A stretch of DNA of 64,000 nucleotides from Lachnospiraceae bacterium (GTDB lineage Bacteria > Bacillota > Clostridia > Lachnospirales > Lachnospiraceae), in NCBI GenBank assembly GCA_900199595.1, contig FZRB01000010.1, forward strand, positions 1 through 64,000, given 5' to 3'. A program made the translations under genes and the position numbers. The notes under the pieces were generated by a model that was not told the DNA's origin, did not search any database, and saw only the letters and a program-made list of their open reading frames with translations. Each line of letters starts with the position of its first letter. Within the stretch, counting starts at the first letter, position 1. Shown one piece after another: positions 32,312-40,897 of this stretch.

Positions 32312-35188
32312 CTAAATATGATTAACAGGGTTTTTTATCACGTTATTATTAACACTATGTTTAACCCTAGCTGAAGCATTCTCAGAATTGTTTACTCCAT
32401 AATTCTTCGTAAAGTTCTCAATATCTATATTATTCTTGTTTTTATCTGCCATTTTTGTATTTAGTTCCTGAAGGAACTTATTAGTTACACTCTGGCATCC
32501 CGTATAGGTAGTAAGAACTGCCAATGCATCAAGTGCAAACTTCGTTTTAAAACCATCTCTATCGACTTGATTCATCTTTTCTGGATCAATGGCATCAACA
32601 ATTGTCTCCATCAGCTTAACATTAGCTTTACGGAGCTTATAAGCATTAAGTCCTGCATAACTTCTGTCATTCAAATCGATACTTGTTATTTCATTTATAG
32701 CAGCAACTATCTTTTGATCCCCTGGTGACAAAGCATTTTCCTCTTTTCCAAGAACCGTTTTTAAATCCTGCTGATAATTATTCTGCGACTCAAATAATTT
32801 ATTGTTATTGACCTTACCTACTTCATATAGGGCTTCCTCAAGATTCTTTTTTAACTCTGTAGCTCTGAATTTAAATGTCAGTCCATTTTTCAGATTCTCC
32901 GGACCATTTACATTTTCAGTAACTATCTTAAGGCTGTCCATAGAATAAAGATTTCTAAGGACTTTACTTCTATTTGTGACATTCTGCATATTAAAAGGCT
33001 GTCCCTTTTCCTGCATCTCCATTGCAGCAAGCATAAGTGAAAGATTATCAATTCTTTTATTCTGAACTGTCTCATTTTCCTGGGCATTTTCATAAACAGC
33101 AGGATCCGACTTTTTTAAGCGACAGCTATTTATTAGTTTTTCATACTTTTCAGCATCTGTTACAGGTTCTTTCGCTTCTTGTTCAGCATCCCTTCTAGCT
33201 TCTTCTGCCTTTAATTCATTAAACTTATCTTCTCCACCTGCTCGCTTTACATCAAAATCATCACTTCTTTTGGCATTATCTGTACCTGTTTTAAAGAAAG
33301 CTTCTCTGAGTTCTTTTCTTGCTTTAACGTCTTCTGCTTCTTTTCTCGCTTTTGCCTTATCTTCAAGATTTTTTTGGTTTTGATTTATCAAGTCAGTAAC
33401 CAGCTGATACGCCTGTAAAGCTCCTTCGTAACGATCCTTTCCCATGGTAGATCGTTCCTCCGGGGTTTTCGCTTCTTTATCTTTTTCCTTTAGATAAACC
33501 TTTGCCGCTGCTTTTACTTCTTCAAGAAGATTCAGAGTTTTTGGGTCTAAATTCTTATATAATACAAATGCACTTGTGTCATTATTAAACGCGATAGTCA
33601 GCTTATTAAACGCTTTCTGGAGCTTATCAAACTCAGCAGAATTAGTATGACCAATCCTTCTTTTTGTATCAATCTTATTTTTTATAGCAAGAATTCCCTC
33701 TGAGGATAATTCCGGTTTTTCATCAACCTGAATCTGTTTAAGTACTATCTTCTGTGAGAAACTAAGTGGCTTATTCATAGTCTTTTTGATATCATTCTTA
33801 AAAACATCCCACTTAATATTTGCGACATCCCCTTTTTCATTATATTGAAATCTTGAACTTATAACCTCTGATGCTTCCTTTCCCAAAGAATAAAACTCCC
33901 GGTAAAGCGCACGTCTTCCCTTTTCTGTTGAAGGATAAGGTTTATCTTTTATCTTTTCTTCATAAAATGTTTTACATTTTTTTGCAAAATCAATATAGTC
34001 TTTACTATCTCTGTCTCTTACTGAAAATGTATCTCGTAATATCACGCTGAGTCTTTGAATATGTATCAGCTCATCAACCGGCCATCCCATGTCTATTGCA
34101 TTTATCTGGGCTTCTATCTCTGGTTTAAAAGTTTCGTTTCCCCTCTTTCCTGTAAAATCCCTTTCGTTTACGTAATACCCCATAGCTTCTAATTCCAGGG
34201 AATAACGGGAATTACAATGCTCATATTTATAGGGATTACTCTTATACATATTATTTGTTTTTTCTCTTATATCATCAACTATTTTTTGTTCATCCGGATC
34301 GGTTGGCTCACCTGCCTTTTCCTTTTCTTCTACCCTTTTTATAATAGCATTGTAATCTATATCCTTACCTGGCCCATCGGTATTTTTTAATTCATCAATA
34401 ACGACTTTTCTGCAATAAAGTTTTGAGATTCTTTCTTTTTCTTCCGGTCCCATTTCCAAAGCTTCATTAGCAGATAAGTAGTTTTGCAAAGCCTTTTTAT
34501 AATTTTCTCTATACTCAATCTGTTCTATATATGTATTCTTCTCTTTATTCTCTTCATAATCACATACAAGATTAGTAATATTTATTATTGAATCTCTTAA
34601 CTGTGAATAAGGATAATGCTTTTTCACTTCTCTCCATAATTCTCTTGTTGCATCAGGCTTTTTATTCTTTCCTATCTCATCTATAGACTGCATATCGGAA
34701 TCATAAGATCTTGCATTAGCCAGAAAGCCCAATTGATCCTGCCAAAGTGCCCTTGCGCCAAAAACCTTTATCATTCTAATGGCTGCTTTAAAGTACTTTA
34801 TTTCAGAAAGCTCTTCAGGATACTCTTCAGGAGGCGTATTCTTTATTATCAAGTCAAGATAACTTTCAAATTTTTTAGTATAATCTTGAAACTTTCTTTC
34901 TGCATCTTTAGTTAAAATTTTTTTATATTCAAATCCAGCTTCTATATTCCAATCAGGCGTATCTACTCCATTTTCATCTGCCTCAATCTTCAAATCTAGA
35001 AAATTAAGTTCAGTATTTTTGTTGATATTTTGATTTGAATATATCCTATTATCAAAATCAGCAAAAATAGGTCCTGTATAACCTGCTGCGCGTAGTTTAT
35101 CCTCTATAGGTCTGAACATTCCATACATTGAAATTATCGAAGTAAAAATCATGTAATCATCCGTTTCCGGTCTATATTTTTTAGGCAT
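32312..35188 (-). CDS. Giant helical protein of unknown family, about 958 residues
   Basis: No known domain recognised. The upstream frame allows 19 more codons, but AGGAGA before the ATG at 35188 marks MPKKYRPETDDYMIF as the start. It is helical, charged and Lys/Glu-rich, with a dense coiled-coil stretch in the last third (KARKEAEDVKARKELREAFF). There is no signal peptide or membrane segment. The segment AIDMGWPVDELIHIQRLSVI near residue 366 matches the repeated NGWGxxELExL motif of the 1426-residue protein, in a similar helical setting. Both begin MPK. The two genes flank the kinase, binding-protein and cyclase set and are probably paralogous. Function unknown. Confidence 0.8.
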   Translation of the reverse strand: MPKKYRPETDDYMIFTSIISMYGMFRPIEDKLRAAGYTGPIFADFDNRIYSNQNINKNTELNFLDLKIEADENGVDTPDWNIEAGFEYKKILTKDAERKFQDYTKKFESYLDLIIKNTPPEEYPEELSEIKYFKAAIRMIKVFGARALWQDQLGFLANARSYDSDMQSIDEIGKNKKPDATRELWREVKKHYPYSQLRDSIINITNLVCDYEENKEKNTYIEQIEYRENYKKALQNYLSANEALEMGPEEKERISKLYCRKVVIDELKNTDGPGKDIDYNAIIKRVEEKEKAGEPTDPDEQKIVDDIREKTNNMYKSNPYKYEHCNSRYSLELEAMGYYVNERDFTGKRGNETFKPEIEAQINAIDMGWPVDELIHIQRLSVILRDTFSVRDRDSKDYIDFAKKCKTFYEEKIKDKPYPSTEKGRRALYREFYSLGKEASEVISSRFQYNEKGDVANIKWDVFKNDIKKTMNKPLSFSQKIVLKQIQVDEKPELSSEGILAIKNKIDTKRRIGHTNSAEFDKLQKAFNKLTIAFNNDTSAFVLYKNLDPKTLNLLEEVKAAAKVYLKEKDKEAKTPEERSTMGKDRYEGALQAYQLVTDLINQNQKNLEDKAKARKEAEDVKARKELREAFFKTGTDNAKRSDDFDVKRAGGEDKFNELKAEEARRDAEQEAKEPVTDAEKYEKLINSCRLKKSDPAVYENAQENETVQNKRIDNLSLMLAAMEMQEKGQPFNMQNVTNRSKVLRNLYSMDSLKIVTENVNGPENLKNGLTFKFRATELKKNLEEALYEVGKVNNNKLFESQNNYQQDLKTVLGKEENALSPGDQKIVAAINEITSIDLNDRSYAGLNAYKLRKANVKLMETIVDAIDPEKMNQVDRDGFKTKFALDALAVLTTYTGCQSVTNKFLQELNTKMADKNKNNIDIENFTKNYGVNNSENASARVKHSVNNNVIKNPVNHI

Positions 35189-35292
35189 AACAAATCTCCT
35201 ATCGAAATAAATTATGACTTTAGTATAGAATCCAGAATATAACAAAAGCGCAACACTTCATTGCATAAGAAGATATGCCACATGGAAAAGAA

Positions 35293-35472
35293 TCAGTTCG
35301 TCCAGAATATTTCCTCATCTATCATAAGTATTGAAACGATAGAACATGTTTTAGTGTTTTCGAATCTGATGATCCGAATTACACCTCGATAATAGAATCC
35401 ACCCTCTAAAAAATCCACGACACAAAGCGAGAAATGCCGTTTTTTATTATTAGACACGGTGTGTCCTGCCAT
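35293..35472 (-). CDS. Possible small protein, 59 residues
   Basis: Open frame from ATG at 35472 to TGA in the roughly 360-base gap between the second giant gene and the alkyltransferase fusion. The translation (HFSLCVVDFLEGGFYYRGVI, ending SIVSILMIDEEIFWTN) has the beta-then-helix pattern of a small Firmicute protein type. The ribosome binding site is poor and a stop codon lies immediately upstream in frame. It may be real, decayed or chance. The rest of the gap holds nothing I can name. Confidence 0.35.
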   Translation of the reverse strand: MAGHTVSNNKKRHFSLCVVDFLEGGFYYRGVIRIIRFENTKTCSIVSILMIDEEIFWTN

Positions 35473-35546
35473 CTAAACCTACAACCAGATTACCTCACTC
35501 AGTATTTGGCGTACGTTCTCTGTTTATTTCCGGATTATCCTTAGTT

Positions 35547-36179
35547 TTACTTATGATCATCCCATTGATATATTCTGAGATTAACCCTATTATCACTAAC
35601 CTCAACTCCTTCAGCTTCGAGAAGTTTTGCCTGAACTTCGGCTCCGCCAAATGCAAAACCCCCGGCCAGGAATCCTTTAGCGCCTACTACTCTGTAGCAT
35701 GGTATATTGTCAGGATCTGGGTTCTTATGGAGCGCATTTCCCACCGCCCGTGACATTTTACTATTACCAGCAAGTTTCGCTATCTGCGAGTATGTGGCAA
35801 CCTTTCCATATGGAATCTTCTTTACCGCTTCATATATTCTTTTAGTCGGGCTGTCACTAATCAGATTGTAGCTCTGCTCTATCATCAGCTTCACATCCTC
35901 ATCAGGGATAGAACCATCCAGTATTACCGTATTCCAGTGATCCTTGTTCTGATGATAGCCAGGTATAACTGATTCATAAGCCGACCGCCAGAAATACGCC
36001 ATATCAGGATCAACCTTAATATTCAGATTTATAAATCCATCTCTTTCATAAGTCCAGAGAAAGGCCTTCTTATTCCCCTTAAATCTTACAAGTTGCCAGT
36101 TATCATCATGAAATGGCGCATCTTGGTAAGTATCTGGAAATGAAAGGCCAAATTCAAGAGCTTCTTTTCTTGTATCCAT
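35547..36179 (-). CDS. MmcQ/YjbR domain fused to O6-alkylguanine-DNA alkyltransferase-like domain
   Basis: A 210-residue two-domain protein. Residues 1-105 are MmcQ/YjbR-like (DTRKEALEFGLSFPDTYQDA, PDMAYFWRSAYESVIPGYHQ, HWNTVILDGSIPDEDVKLMI). Residues 112-205 match the DNA-binding and active-site domain of alkyltransferases: RIYEAVKKIPYGKVATYSQI, AVGNALHKNPDPDNIP and GFLAGGFAFGG. The acceptor Cys is kept, but the usual PCHR reads PCYR, replacing the His of the catalytic Cys-His-Glu network with Tyr. It may be a repair enzyme with altered chemistry or a damage-binding protein. MmcQ domains may add DNA binding. Confidence 0.88.
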   Translation of the reverse strand: MDTRKEALEFGLSFPDTYQDAPFHDDNWQLVRFKGNKKAFLWTYERDGFINLNIKVDPDMAYFWRSAYESVIPGYHQNKDHWNTVILDGSIPDEDVKLMIEQSYNLISDSPTKRIYEAVKKIPYGKVATYSQIAKLAGNSKMSRAVGNALHKNPDPDNIPCYRVVGAKGFLAGGFAFGGAEVQAKLLEAEGVEVSDNRVNLRIYQWDDHK

Positions 36180-36323
36180 CTATATCGTCCCCTTTACACA
36201 AGTGACATATTATTAATTGTAAATCATCTCTTGAAGCATATCAAATCCTATTCTATATCGCCTATTCATATATATTAAATCTGCTTATCTGCCATCTCTT
36301 TCCTTTCCGCCCTTTAAGGCACT

Positions 36324-36361
36324 AAAAAAGGCGCTATAATCATCTCTACTCATAACGCCTT
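36324..36361 (-). terminator. Terminator of the acetyltransferase gene
   Basis: AAGGCG/CGCCTT stem with extra A-T pairs and a loop (36328-36361), followed on the minus strand by six T. It lies 24 bases beyond the stop codon at 36385. Confidence 0.65.
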
Positions 36362-36384
36362 ATCGCTGTATATAAAACTGTAAT

Positions 36385-36864
36385 TCAATCTAGCGACTGA
36401 CATTCTATAGTTTTCATCATTTCACAGAATCCGTTACGCTCATAGAAACGCATCCCGTCAACATTCCCCGGAAAAACCTGCGTGCGTATGAAATCCACTT
36501 TATGCTCCTTTCCATAGTCCTTTGCCGCACGTATAAGAACTGCTCCGATTCCGTTATTTCTCAAATCTTCTCTAACACACAAATCCTGGATATATACAAC
36601 GCTTTGAGGTTTCAGACATGAAACCTTCTTCTGTTGAAGAATCATAACGTGTACAAACCCTATTGCTTTTCCATCAATATCCGCCACAAGAATATCTTGA
36701 TTATCACTGTTAAAAATAGATTGAAAGAACTCCTCAGTCCTTTCACCTATCACAAAATGTTCAGGTTGATATCTGACTCCGTCTTCTTCTAAAACCAAAT
36801 AAAGTTCTCGAAGCGCTCCTATATCATTGTTTGTTGCTTTTCTTATTAGACATTGCATCATCAT
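36385..36864 (-). CDS. GNAT-family N-acetyltransferase
   Basis: A 159-residue acetyl-CoA-dependent acyltransferase. LIRKATNNDIGALRELYLVL begins the fold. The acetyl-CoA loop is VYIQDLCVREDLRNNGIGAV, matching the R/Q-x-x-G-x-G/A motif, and QVFPGNVDGMRFYERNGFCE is the typical C-terminal signature. Substrate unknown. Three ATG codons lie in tandem after a GAGGGG; the second or third has the better spacing, so the true start may be up to six bases later. No co-transcribed partner is evident. Confidence 0.88.
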   Translation of the reverse strand: MMMQCLIRKATNNDIGALRELYLVLEEDGVRYQPEHFVIGERTEEFFQSIFNSDNQDILVADIDGKAIGFVHVMILQQKKVSCLKPQSVVYIQDLCVREDLRNNGIGAVLIRAAKDYGKEHKVDFIRTQVFPGNVDGMRFYERNGFCEMMKTIECQSLD

Positions 36865-36984
36865 TGTCCCCTCGTATATCTACACATTTTAACATCTTAT
36901 GCTACCTTTTTAAATCACTTAAATAAATCATCTAGTGTAACTACTCTGACAAAATCCCCATAATATTCGTTATGTGTGCTCACC

Positions 36985-37308
36985 TCATAACATCACATTC
37001 ATATCATTATATACTGTTACACTTTTTATACTATGATTCCCAAGAACTAAAGGTTTTTTTAACGGAGTACAATTAGCTAACGATTTTAAGTTATCTAACT
37101 GCATAAGATCATTCATACTATAGTAATTCAAAATACAATAAATCAAAACTTTAGTTTCATCAGTCATCTGACTGATATCCATACTTTGTATCTCTTCTTT
37201 CTTCTTGTCATAACGCAAAAACAATCTATGCAAATATCTATGAAGCCCATAATAATCATCTGAAGTCCATCCATTTTGATTAAGATAGTATGGCTTTATT
37301 ACACTCAT
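36985..37308 (-). CDS. Hypothetical protein, 107 residues
   Basis: An open frame extends upstream to 37467, but AAAGGATG before the ATG at 37308 marks MSVIKPYYLNQNGWTSDDYY as the start. The extra 53 codons run into a repeat. The protein is soluble and hydrophilic, with a Tyr-rich N terminus (GLHRYLHRLFLRYDKKKEEI) and a C-terminal half without recognised motifs. Composition is more AT-rich than the neighbouring island. I do not recognise the family, and there is no useful context beyond a nearby repeat. Confidence 0.5.
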   Translation of the reverse strand: MSVIKPYYLNQNGWTSDDYYGLHRYLHRLFLRYDKKKEEIQSMDISQMTDETKVLIYCILNYYSMNDLMQLDNLKSLANCTPLKKPLVLGNHSIKSVTVYNDMNVML

Positions 37309-37413
37309 GTTTTCACATCCTTTCTTGACATTATTCTTATTGACATAATTTACTACATCACATACACCGATTAAAATGTAATTGTTCAGACCTTTGACTT
37401 TGTTTATTGTTAA

Positions 37414-37500
37414 TTGTTTATTCATTCGAACTTTGCTTCGCTTCGTCCTCATGTATGTTGTCGCCAAGCTCAGATTAATATACAGCGCTGCTTCGCAGCT
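37414..37500 (-). repeat. Partial copy of the cloverleaf-like repeat
   Basis: Positions 37451-37475 are identical to the corresponding part of the element at 40898-41080 (TATGTTGTCGCCAAGCTCAG core). A CGCTGCTTCGCAGC hairpin follows, equivalent to GTGTTGCTTCGCAACAC there. The distal inverted-repeat arm seen at 41057-41080 is not present. The 180 bases after it (to 37680) carry short G/C-rich inverted segments but no gene I recognise. Minus-strand reading through the repeat gives RTKRSKVRM-type sequence that is not likely to be a real protein start. Confidence 0.6.
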
Positions 37501-37691
37501 ACTAATCGAAACAAAAATCAGCCCTATGCAAGCACAAGGCTCTTAGTTTTACTATGTTTTTTAGGCTGTCAGGCGCTCAGCGATTTTGTCATTTTCAGGC
37601 TCACCGTGAGTGTCACTGAACATAGTATCCTTGCCTTGCCTGCACCTGACGGATGTGTTATGGTTTTCATAGCAAGCTAATTATAACACAA

Positions 37692-37732
37692 AAGAAGGTC
37701 TTCTGACTTAGTCAGTTGACCTTCTTTTCATT
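37692..37732 (-). terminator. Terminator of the island EFR1 gene
   Basis: Stem AGAAGGTC/GACCTTCT with an inner CTGACTTAGTCAG palindrome in the loop, flanked by T-rich sequence on both strands. It is about 35 bases downstream of the EFR1 stop codon at 37765. Confidence 0.65.
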
Positions 37733-37764
37733 GTCGGCTTTTTTCACAGCTCCTTTTATATATC

Positions 37765-38538
37765 TTACTTCTGCTGATTGGCCTGGATGATTTCTGCCAA
37801 CGAAATGTTGGGGTTGCGATACCGTGCGTTCGGATTAGGCTCCTTGACGCATACCAGTTTGATGGCATTCTGCGGGCATGCATGTGCACAAGCCATGCAG
37901 TTGACACAGTGGGTATAGTCATACACAGGTCTGCTGTTCTCTACGCGGATGCATCCCCGCGGGCAGACACGGGTACAGGTGCCGCAGCCTACACAGGCAT
38001 CTGTGACTCCATACAGCGGGAAGGAATACATGCGGCCGTACTCTTCCGTCATCTTCATAAACCCTTGGTAGAAAGTCTTCTCCTCTTCCGCCGCAAACTG
38101 GATCTCGTGTTTGCAGGCGTCGATATCTGCTTTCAGCATAGCAATGTGCTCATCAACTTTCTTTTCCGGCTCAAGCAGTTTCTGCTGCTCCATGTCGAAG
38201 ACGATGATGGCATTATCCAGCATGATGATCGTGTTGATATAATCAGCCTTTTTCCCAATGCTCTCCAGGAATTCCTGCGCACGTTCCGCAACGCCGCCAT
38301 GGTGCATTCCATAGGTGATGATGATGTAGAAGTATTCCGTCTCAAATGTGGAGTTGCGTATGAAATCTTTGATGAGATCGGGCAGATTCAATTCAAACAG
38401 TGGACATACGATGCCGATCTTATCGGCTTTATAATGTCGGTCGGTCTTGTTCATTTCCTGAGGGATGCTGATGAGTTCTGTGTCTAGATGCTTGGCTACG
38501 TAAAGGCTGTTGCCTGTGGCTGTAAAATAGAAGACCAT
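37765..38538 (-). CDS. EFR1-family flavodoxin/ferredoxin protein (GC-rich island)
   Basis: A 257-residue redox protein: flavodoxin-like N terminus (MVFYFTATGNSLYVAKHLDT) and two C-terminal 4Fe-4S motifs (CVGCGTCTRVCPRG and CVNCMACAHACPQN). Compared with the EFR1 protein at 12933 it is clearly divergent, and its codons are richer in G and C. It is transcribed away from a LysR gene with a shared 163-base control region, so LysR is its likely regulator. TATAGT about 16 bases after TTGCAT on the minus strand is a possible promoter. Redox partner unknown. Confidence 0.9.
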   Translation of the reverse strand: MVFYFTATGNSLYVAKHLDTELISIPQEMNKTDRHYKADKIGIVCPLFELNLPDLIKDFIRNSTFETEYFYIIITYGMHHGGVAERAQEFLESIGKKADYINTIIMLDNAIIVFDMEQQKLLEPEKKVDEHIAMLKADIDACKHEIQFAAEEEKTFYQGFMKMTEEYGRMYSFPLYGVTDACVGCGTCTRVCPRGCIRVENSRPVYDYTHCVNCMACAHACPQNAIKLVCVKEPNPNARYRNPNISLAEIIQANQQK

Positions 38539-38580
38539 GTGATTTCCTCCGTGTTATGTTCTGAGTATACTATACCACCC

Positions 38581-38672
38581 CCGGCATAATATGCAAAATG
38601 CTTAGTTTGTATATCGAATTATTCGATTTTTGAATGATTCTTCTTGCATCTTCCGGCATAAGATGCTACACT
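38581..38672. promoter_or_regulatory. Divergent EFR1/LysR control region with operator-like repeats
   Basis: Two direct repeats, CCGGCATAATATGC (38581-38594) and CCGGCATAAGATGC (38653-38666), differ at one base. Between them lies the palindrome ATCGAATTATTCGAT (38613-38627), which fits the T-N11-A pattern of LysR sites. A LysR promoter candidate is TTGCAT (38644-38649) with TACACT (38667-38672), spacing 17; the second repeat lies inside it, as expected for autorepression. Confidence 0.55.
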
Positions 38673-38701
38673 CACTCCATACTATACCGGGAGGCGATCC
38701 G

Positions 38702-39562
38702 ATGGACCTGCGTGTTTTAGAATACTTTCTTGCGGTGGCCGAGGTCGGCGGCATCAGCCGCGCGGCGGATATCCTGCATATTTCACAGCCCACACTGTCC
38801 AGACAATTGATGGAACTGGAAAGAGAAATCGGCAGTACTTTATTGATCCGCGGAAAAAGGAGTGTGACTCTCACACCCGATGGACTTATGTTTCGTGAAA
38901 CCGCCAGGGACATCCTGGCTTTATACCAAAAAGCCCGGGAGAAACATGCGCAAAGCACGGAACTGTCTGGTGACATCTATCTGGGTTCAGGAGAGACAGA
39001 GTCCTTCTCTGCCCTTGCGGATCAGATCAAAGCATTTCAAGAACGATACCCTAAGGTATGCTTTCACATCTTCTCGGCACACGCAGAAAAGATCCGGGAT
39101 GACGTGGACAAAGGCTTGCTGGATCTGGGCCTTATGATGCGCTCCGTAAGCACGGAAAAATATGAAAATCTGGCCATTGGCCGGGAGGAGCACTGGGGCG
39201 TATTGCTTCCCCGAGAACACCCTTTGGCGGAAAGGGATGCCCTCGATCCAAAAGAACTCCGCAAAACGCCTCTCATCATTCCGGAGAACACCGTATTCCG
39301 CAAGGAGGTCCTGAGCTGGATCGGCGGACAGCCCGATGTGCGTGCGACCTATACTCTGGTACGAAACGCCATCCTGCTTGAACTGACCGGCGGCGGACAT
39401 ATCGTCTGCCTGGATATGCCGGCGACCTCCAGTCACGGGCTGGTCTTTGTGCCCTTTGCTCCGACCCGAAAAAGTGAACCTGTGCTGATCTGGAAGCAAA
39501 ACTCAGCAGTCTCTCCTGCGGTGCAGGTATTTTTGGACTATTTGGATCACCCGGAGGAATAA
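38702..39562 (+). CDS. LysR-family transcriptional regulator
   Basis: A 286-residue DNA-binding regulator. The winged helix-turn-helix is at residues 1-60 (MDLRVLEYFLAVAEVGGISR, AADILHISQPTLSRQLMELE). A linker helix and a periplasmic-binding-like effector domain follow (GSGETESFSALADQIKAFQE, GLLDLGLMMRSV, WGVLLPREHPLAERD). The frame runs 24 codons further upstream, but GGGAGGCG just before the ATG at 38702 and family alignment fix the start. It is divergent from the EFR1 gene and probably controls it and itself. Base composition is richer in GC than the rest of the window. Confidence 0.92.
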   Translation: MDLRVLEYFLAVAEVGGISRAADILHISQPTLSRQLMELEREIGSTLLIRGKRSVTLTPDGLMFRETARDILALYQKAREKHAQSTELSGDIYLGSGETESFSALADQIKAFQERYPKVCFHIFSAHAEKIRDDVDKGLLDLGLMMRSVSTEKYENLAIGREEHWGVLLPREHPLAERDALDPKELRKTPLIIPENTVFRKEVLSWIGGQPDVRATYTLVRNAILLELTGGGHIVCLDMPATSSHGLVFVPFAPTRKSEPVLIWKQNSAVSPAVQVFLDYLDHPEE

Positions 39563-39581
39563 TAAAACTTTTAAGACATAT

Positions 39582-39618
39582 ACACCCCCTCGTCCGTTAT
39601 GAACGGTCCAGGGGGTGT
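39582..39618. terminator. Shared terminator between LysR and esterase genes
   Basis: ACACCCCCT/AGGGGGTGT stem with an inner GTCCGTT/AACGG-type pairing. It lies between the convergent stop codons of the LysR gene (39562) and the esterase gene (39635). The T run is weak on the plus strand. Confidence 0.55.
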
Positions 39619-39634
39619 TGTGTTCCATGATCCT

Positions 39635-40636
39635 TTATTTGCGCTCCGCGACTCCTTCGATTTTGTTCAAGAAAGCCACGCTCCGCTCGATCCATCCGCG
39701 AAGCTCACTGAACAAAGCCTCTCCAAAGCCATGATCCATACCATGGCCGATCTCGAATTCATACGGGATGCCTGCGTTCTGCAAAGCATCTGCCAGGATG
39801 CGGGAATTTATGAAGTCACAGGCATGGTCGTTATCCCCGTGCAGGATATAGGTCGGCGGGAATGAACTGATATGGTCTTCCACATTCCAGTCGGACTCCG
39901 CAGCTTCTTCCAGGCTGAAACCATGGGTCGTCATGCTCCAGCCTCCGACATCATGCCCTGTGCGCACGCCTCTCCAGGAGACGAAGCCATAAACAGAGAT
40001 ATTTATGATCGGTGCAGGCAGGCCATAAGCAGGATAGCCGTGATTGTCCGTACACCAGGAATCGACCAGATAGCCGCCCGCAGAAAAACCTGCGATGAAG
40101 TAATGGCCTGCGTTCAGATGCAGTTCCGCTTTATGGGCTTCGATGTACCTGAGCAGCTGCGCCATATCCGCCAGCGGGGCCGGATATAATTTCTTTCCAC
40201 CGACGCGGTAATTCAATACGACCACATGATATCCCAGCTGATTATAATGATTAGCGATTGGGAATCCTTCGGATATGTTCCAGATCTGGGTGTTGCCGCC
40301 GCCGGGAACACAAACAAGGAAGGGTCTCTCATCCGCATCCGGATCCATGGATGGGAAGTACATGAAATATGCTTCTTCCTTTCTCGGGTCAGCTTTGATC
40401 TCTTCTTCCGTATACAACGGATAGGTGAAATCTCCTTCTTCAGCCGCTTCCAGGAGGCGATTGAATCCATTCAACAACGAATATCCATGAAAGATCCTCT
40501 GTCTGGAGATCTCTTCGATCGTCGATCCATAAAACGGTGCCTGTTTCAGGTCCAGACCCACAACGAACCGATCTGCGTATGGTGCGATCCTCGGATCGGT
40601 CATGATCTCTTTCAAAGTATTCTTCCTGGTAAACAT
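39635..40636 (-). CDS. Alpha/beta hydrolase, acetyl-esterase-like
   Basis: Serine hydrolase of 333 residues. The oxyanion region is VCVPGGGNTQIW, the nucleophile elbow GFSAGG, the acid in YILHGDNDHACDF and the catalytic His in GHGMDHGFGE. The layout resembles acetylxylan or carbohydrate esterases of the BD-FAE / HSL type. No signal peptide is visible. The frame is open 27 codons further, but AAGGAGG before MFTRKNTLKEIMTDPRIAPY marks the start at 40636. It is part of the GC-rich segment with the LysR and EFR1 genes and convergent with LysR. Substrate unknown. Confidence 0.88.
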   Translation of the reverse strand: MFTRKNTLKEIMTDPRIAPYADRFVVGLDLKQAPFYGSTIEEISRQRIFHGYSLLNGFNRLLEAAEEGDFTYPLYTEEEIKADPRKEEAYFMYFPSMDPDADERPFLVCVPGGGNTQIWNISEGFPIANHYNQLGYHVVVLNYRVGGKKLYPAPLADMAQLLRYIEAHKAELHLNAGHYFIAGFSAGGYLVDSWCTDNHGYPAYGLPAPIINISVYGFVSWRGVRTGHDVGGWSMTTHGFSLEEAAESDWNVEDHISSFPPTYILHGDNDHACDFINSRILADALQNAGIPYEFEIGHGMDHGFGEALFSELRGWIERSVAFLNKIEGVAERK

Positions 40637-40755
40637 ATCGTATCCTCCTTCTGTACCTTTCCTGAACTTTTGATTGCAGTTGTTCATTGTTGATACAACT
40701 ATACCACGGAGGCTCATAAATGTATAATATCGATATTAAATAGATTATTATGCAA

Positions 40756-40875
40756 TTATTGAATAGAACCGTTATGCTTGAGCGTATCGATCTCTATCAC
40801 GCGCCGATACCGTTCTTCTTCAAGCAGCATAATATACTCCATCATTCTGACCAAGTATTCCGGAGGTGCACTCAT
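40756..40875 (-). pseudogene. Short protein-like fragment, 39 codons
   Basis: Reads MSAPPEYLVRMMEYIMLLEE followed by a charged tail ending KHNGSIQ, with a proper TAA stop. It looks like a genuine protein end, but the frame begins inside a GCGCTTCGCGC hairpin that borders the cloverleaf-like repeat, and there is no ribosome binding site. It is probably the tail of a gene cut by the repeat. I do not recognise the family. Confidence 0.3.
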
Positions 40876-40897
40876 TCGCGCTTCGCGCTCATATGCT

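Noticed and set aside
37501-37680. Possible RNA gene downstream of the partial repeat
   Set aside because: Several short inverted segments are present but no consistent long-range fold or promoter could be seen by eye.
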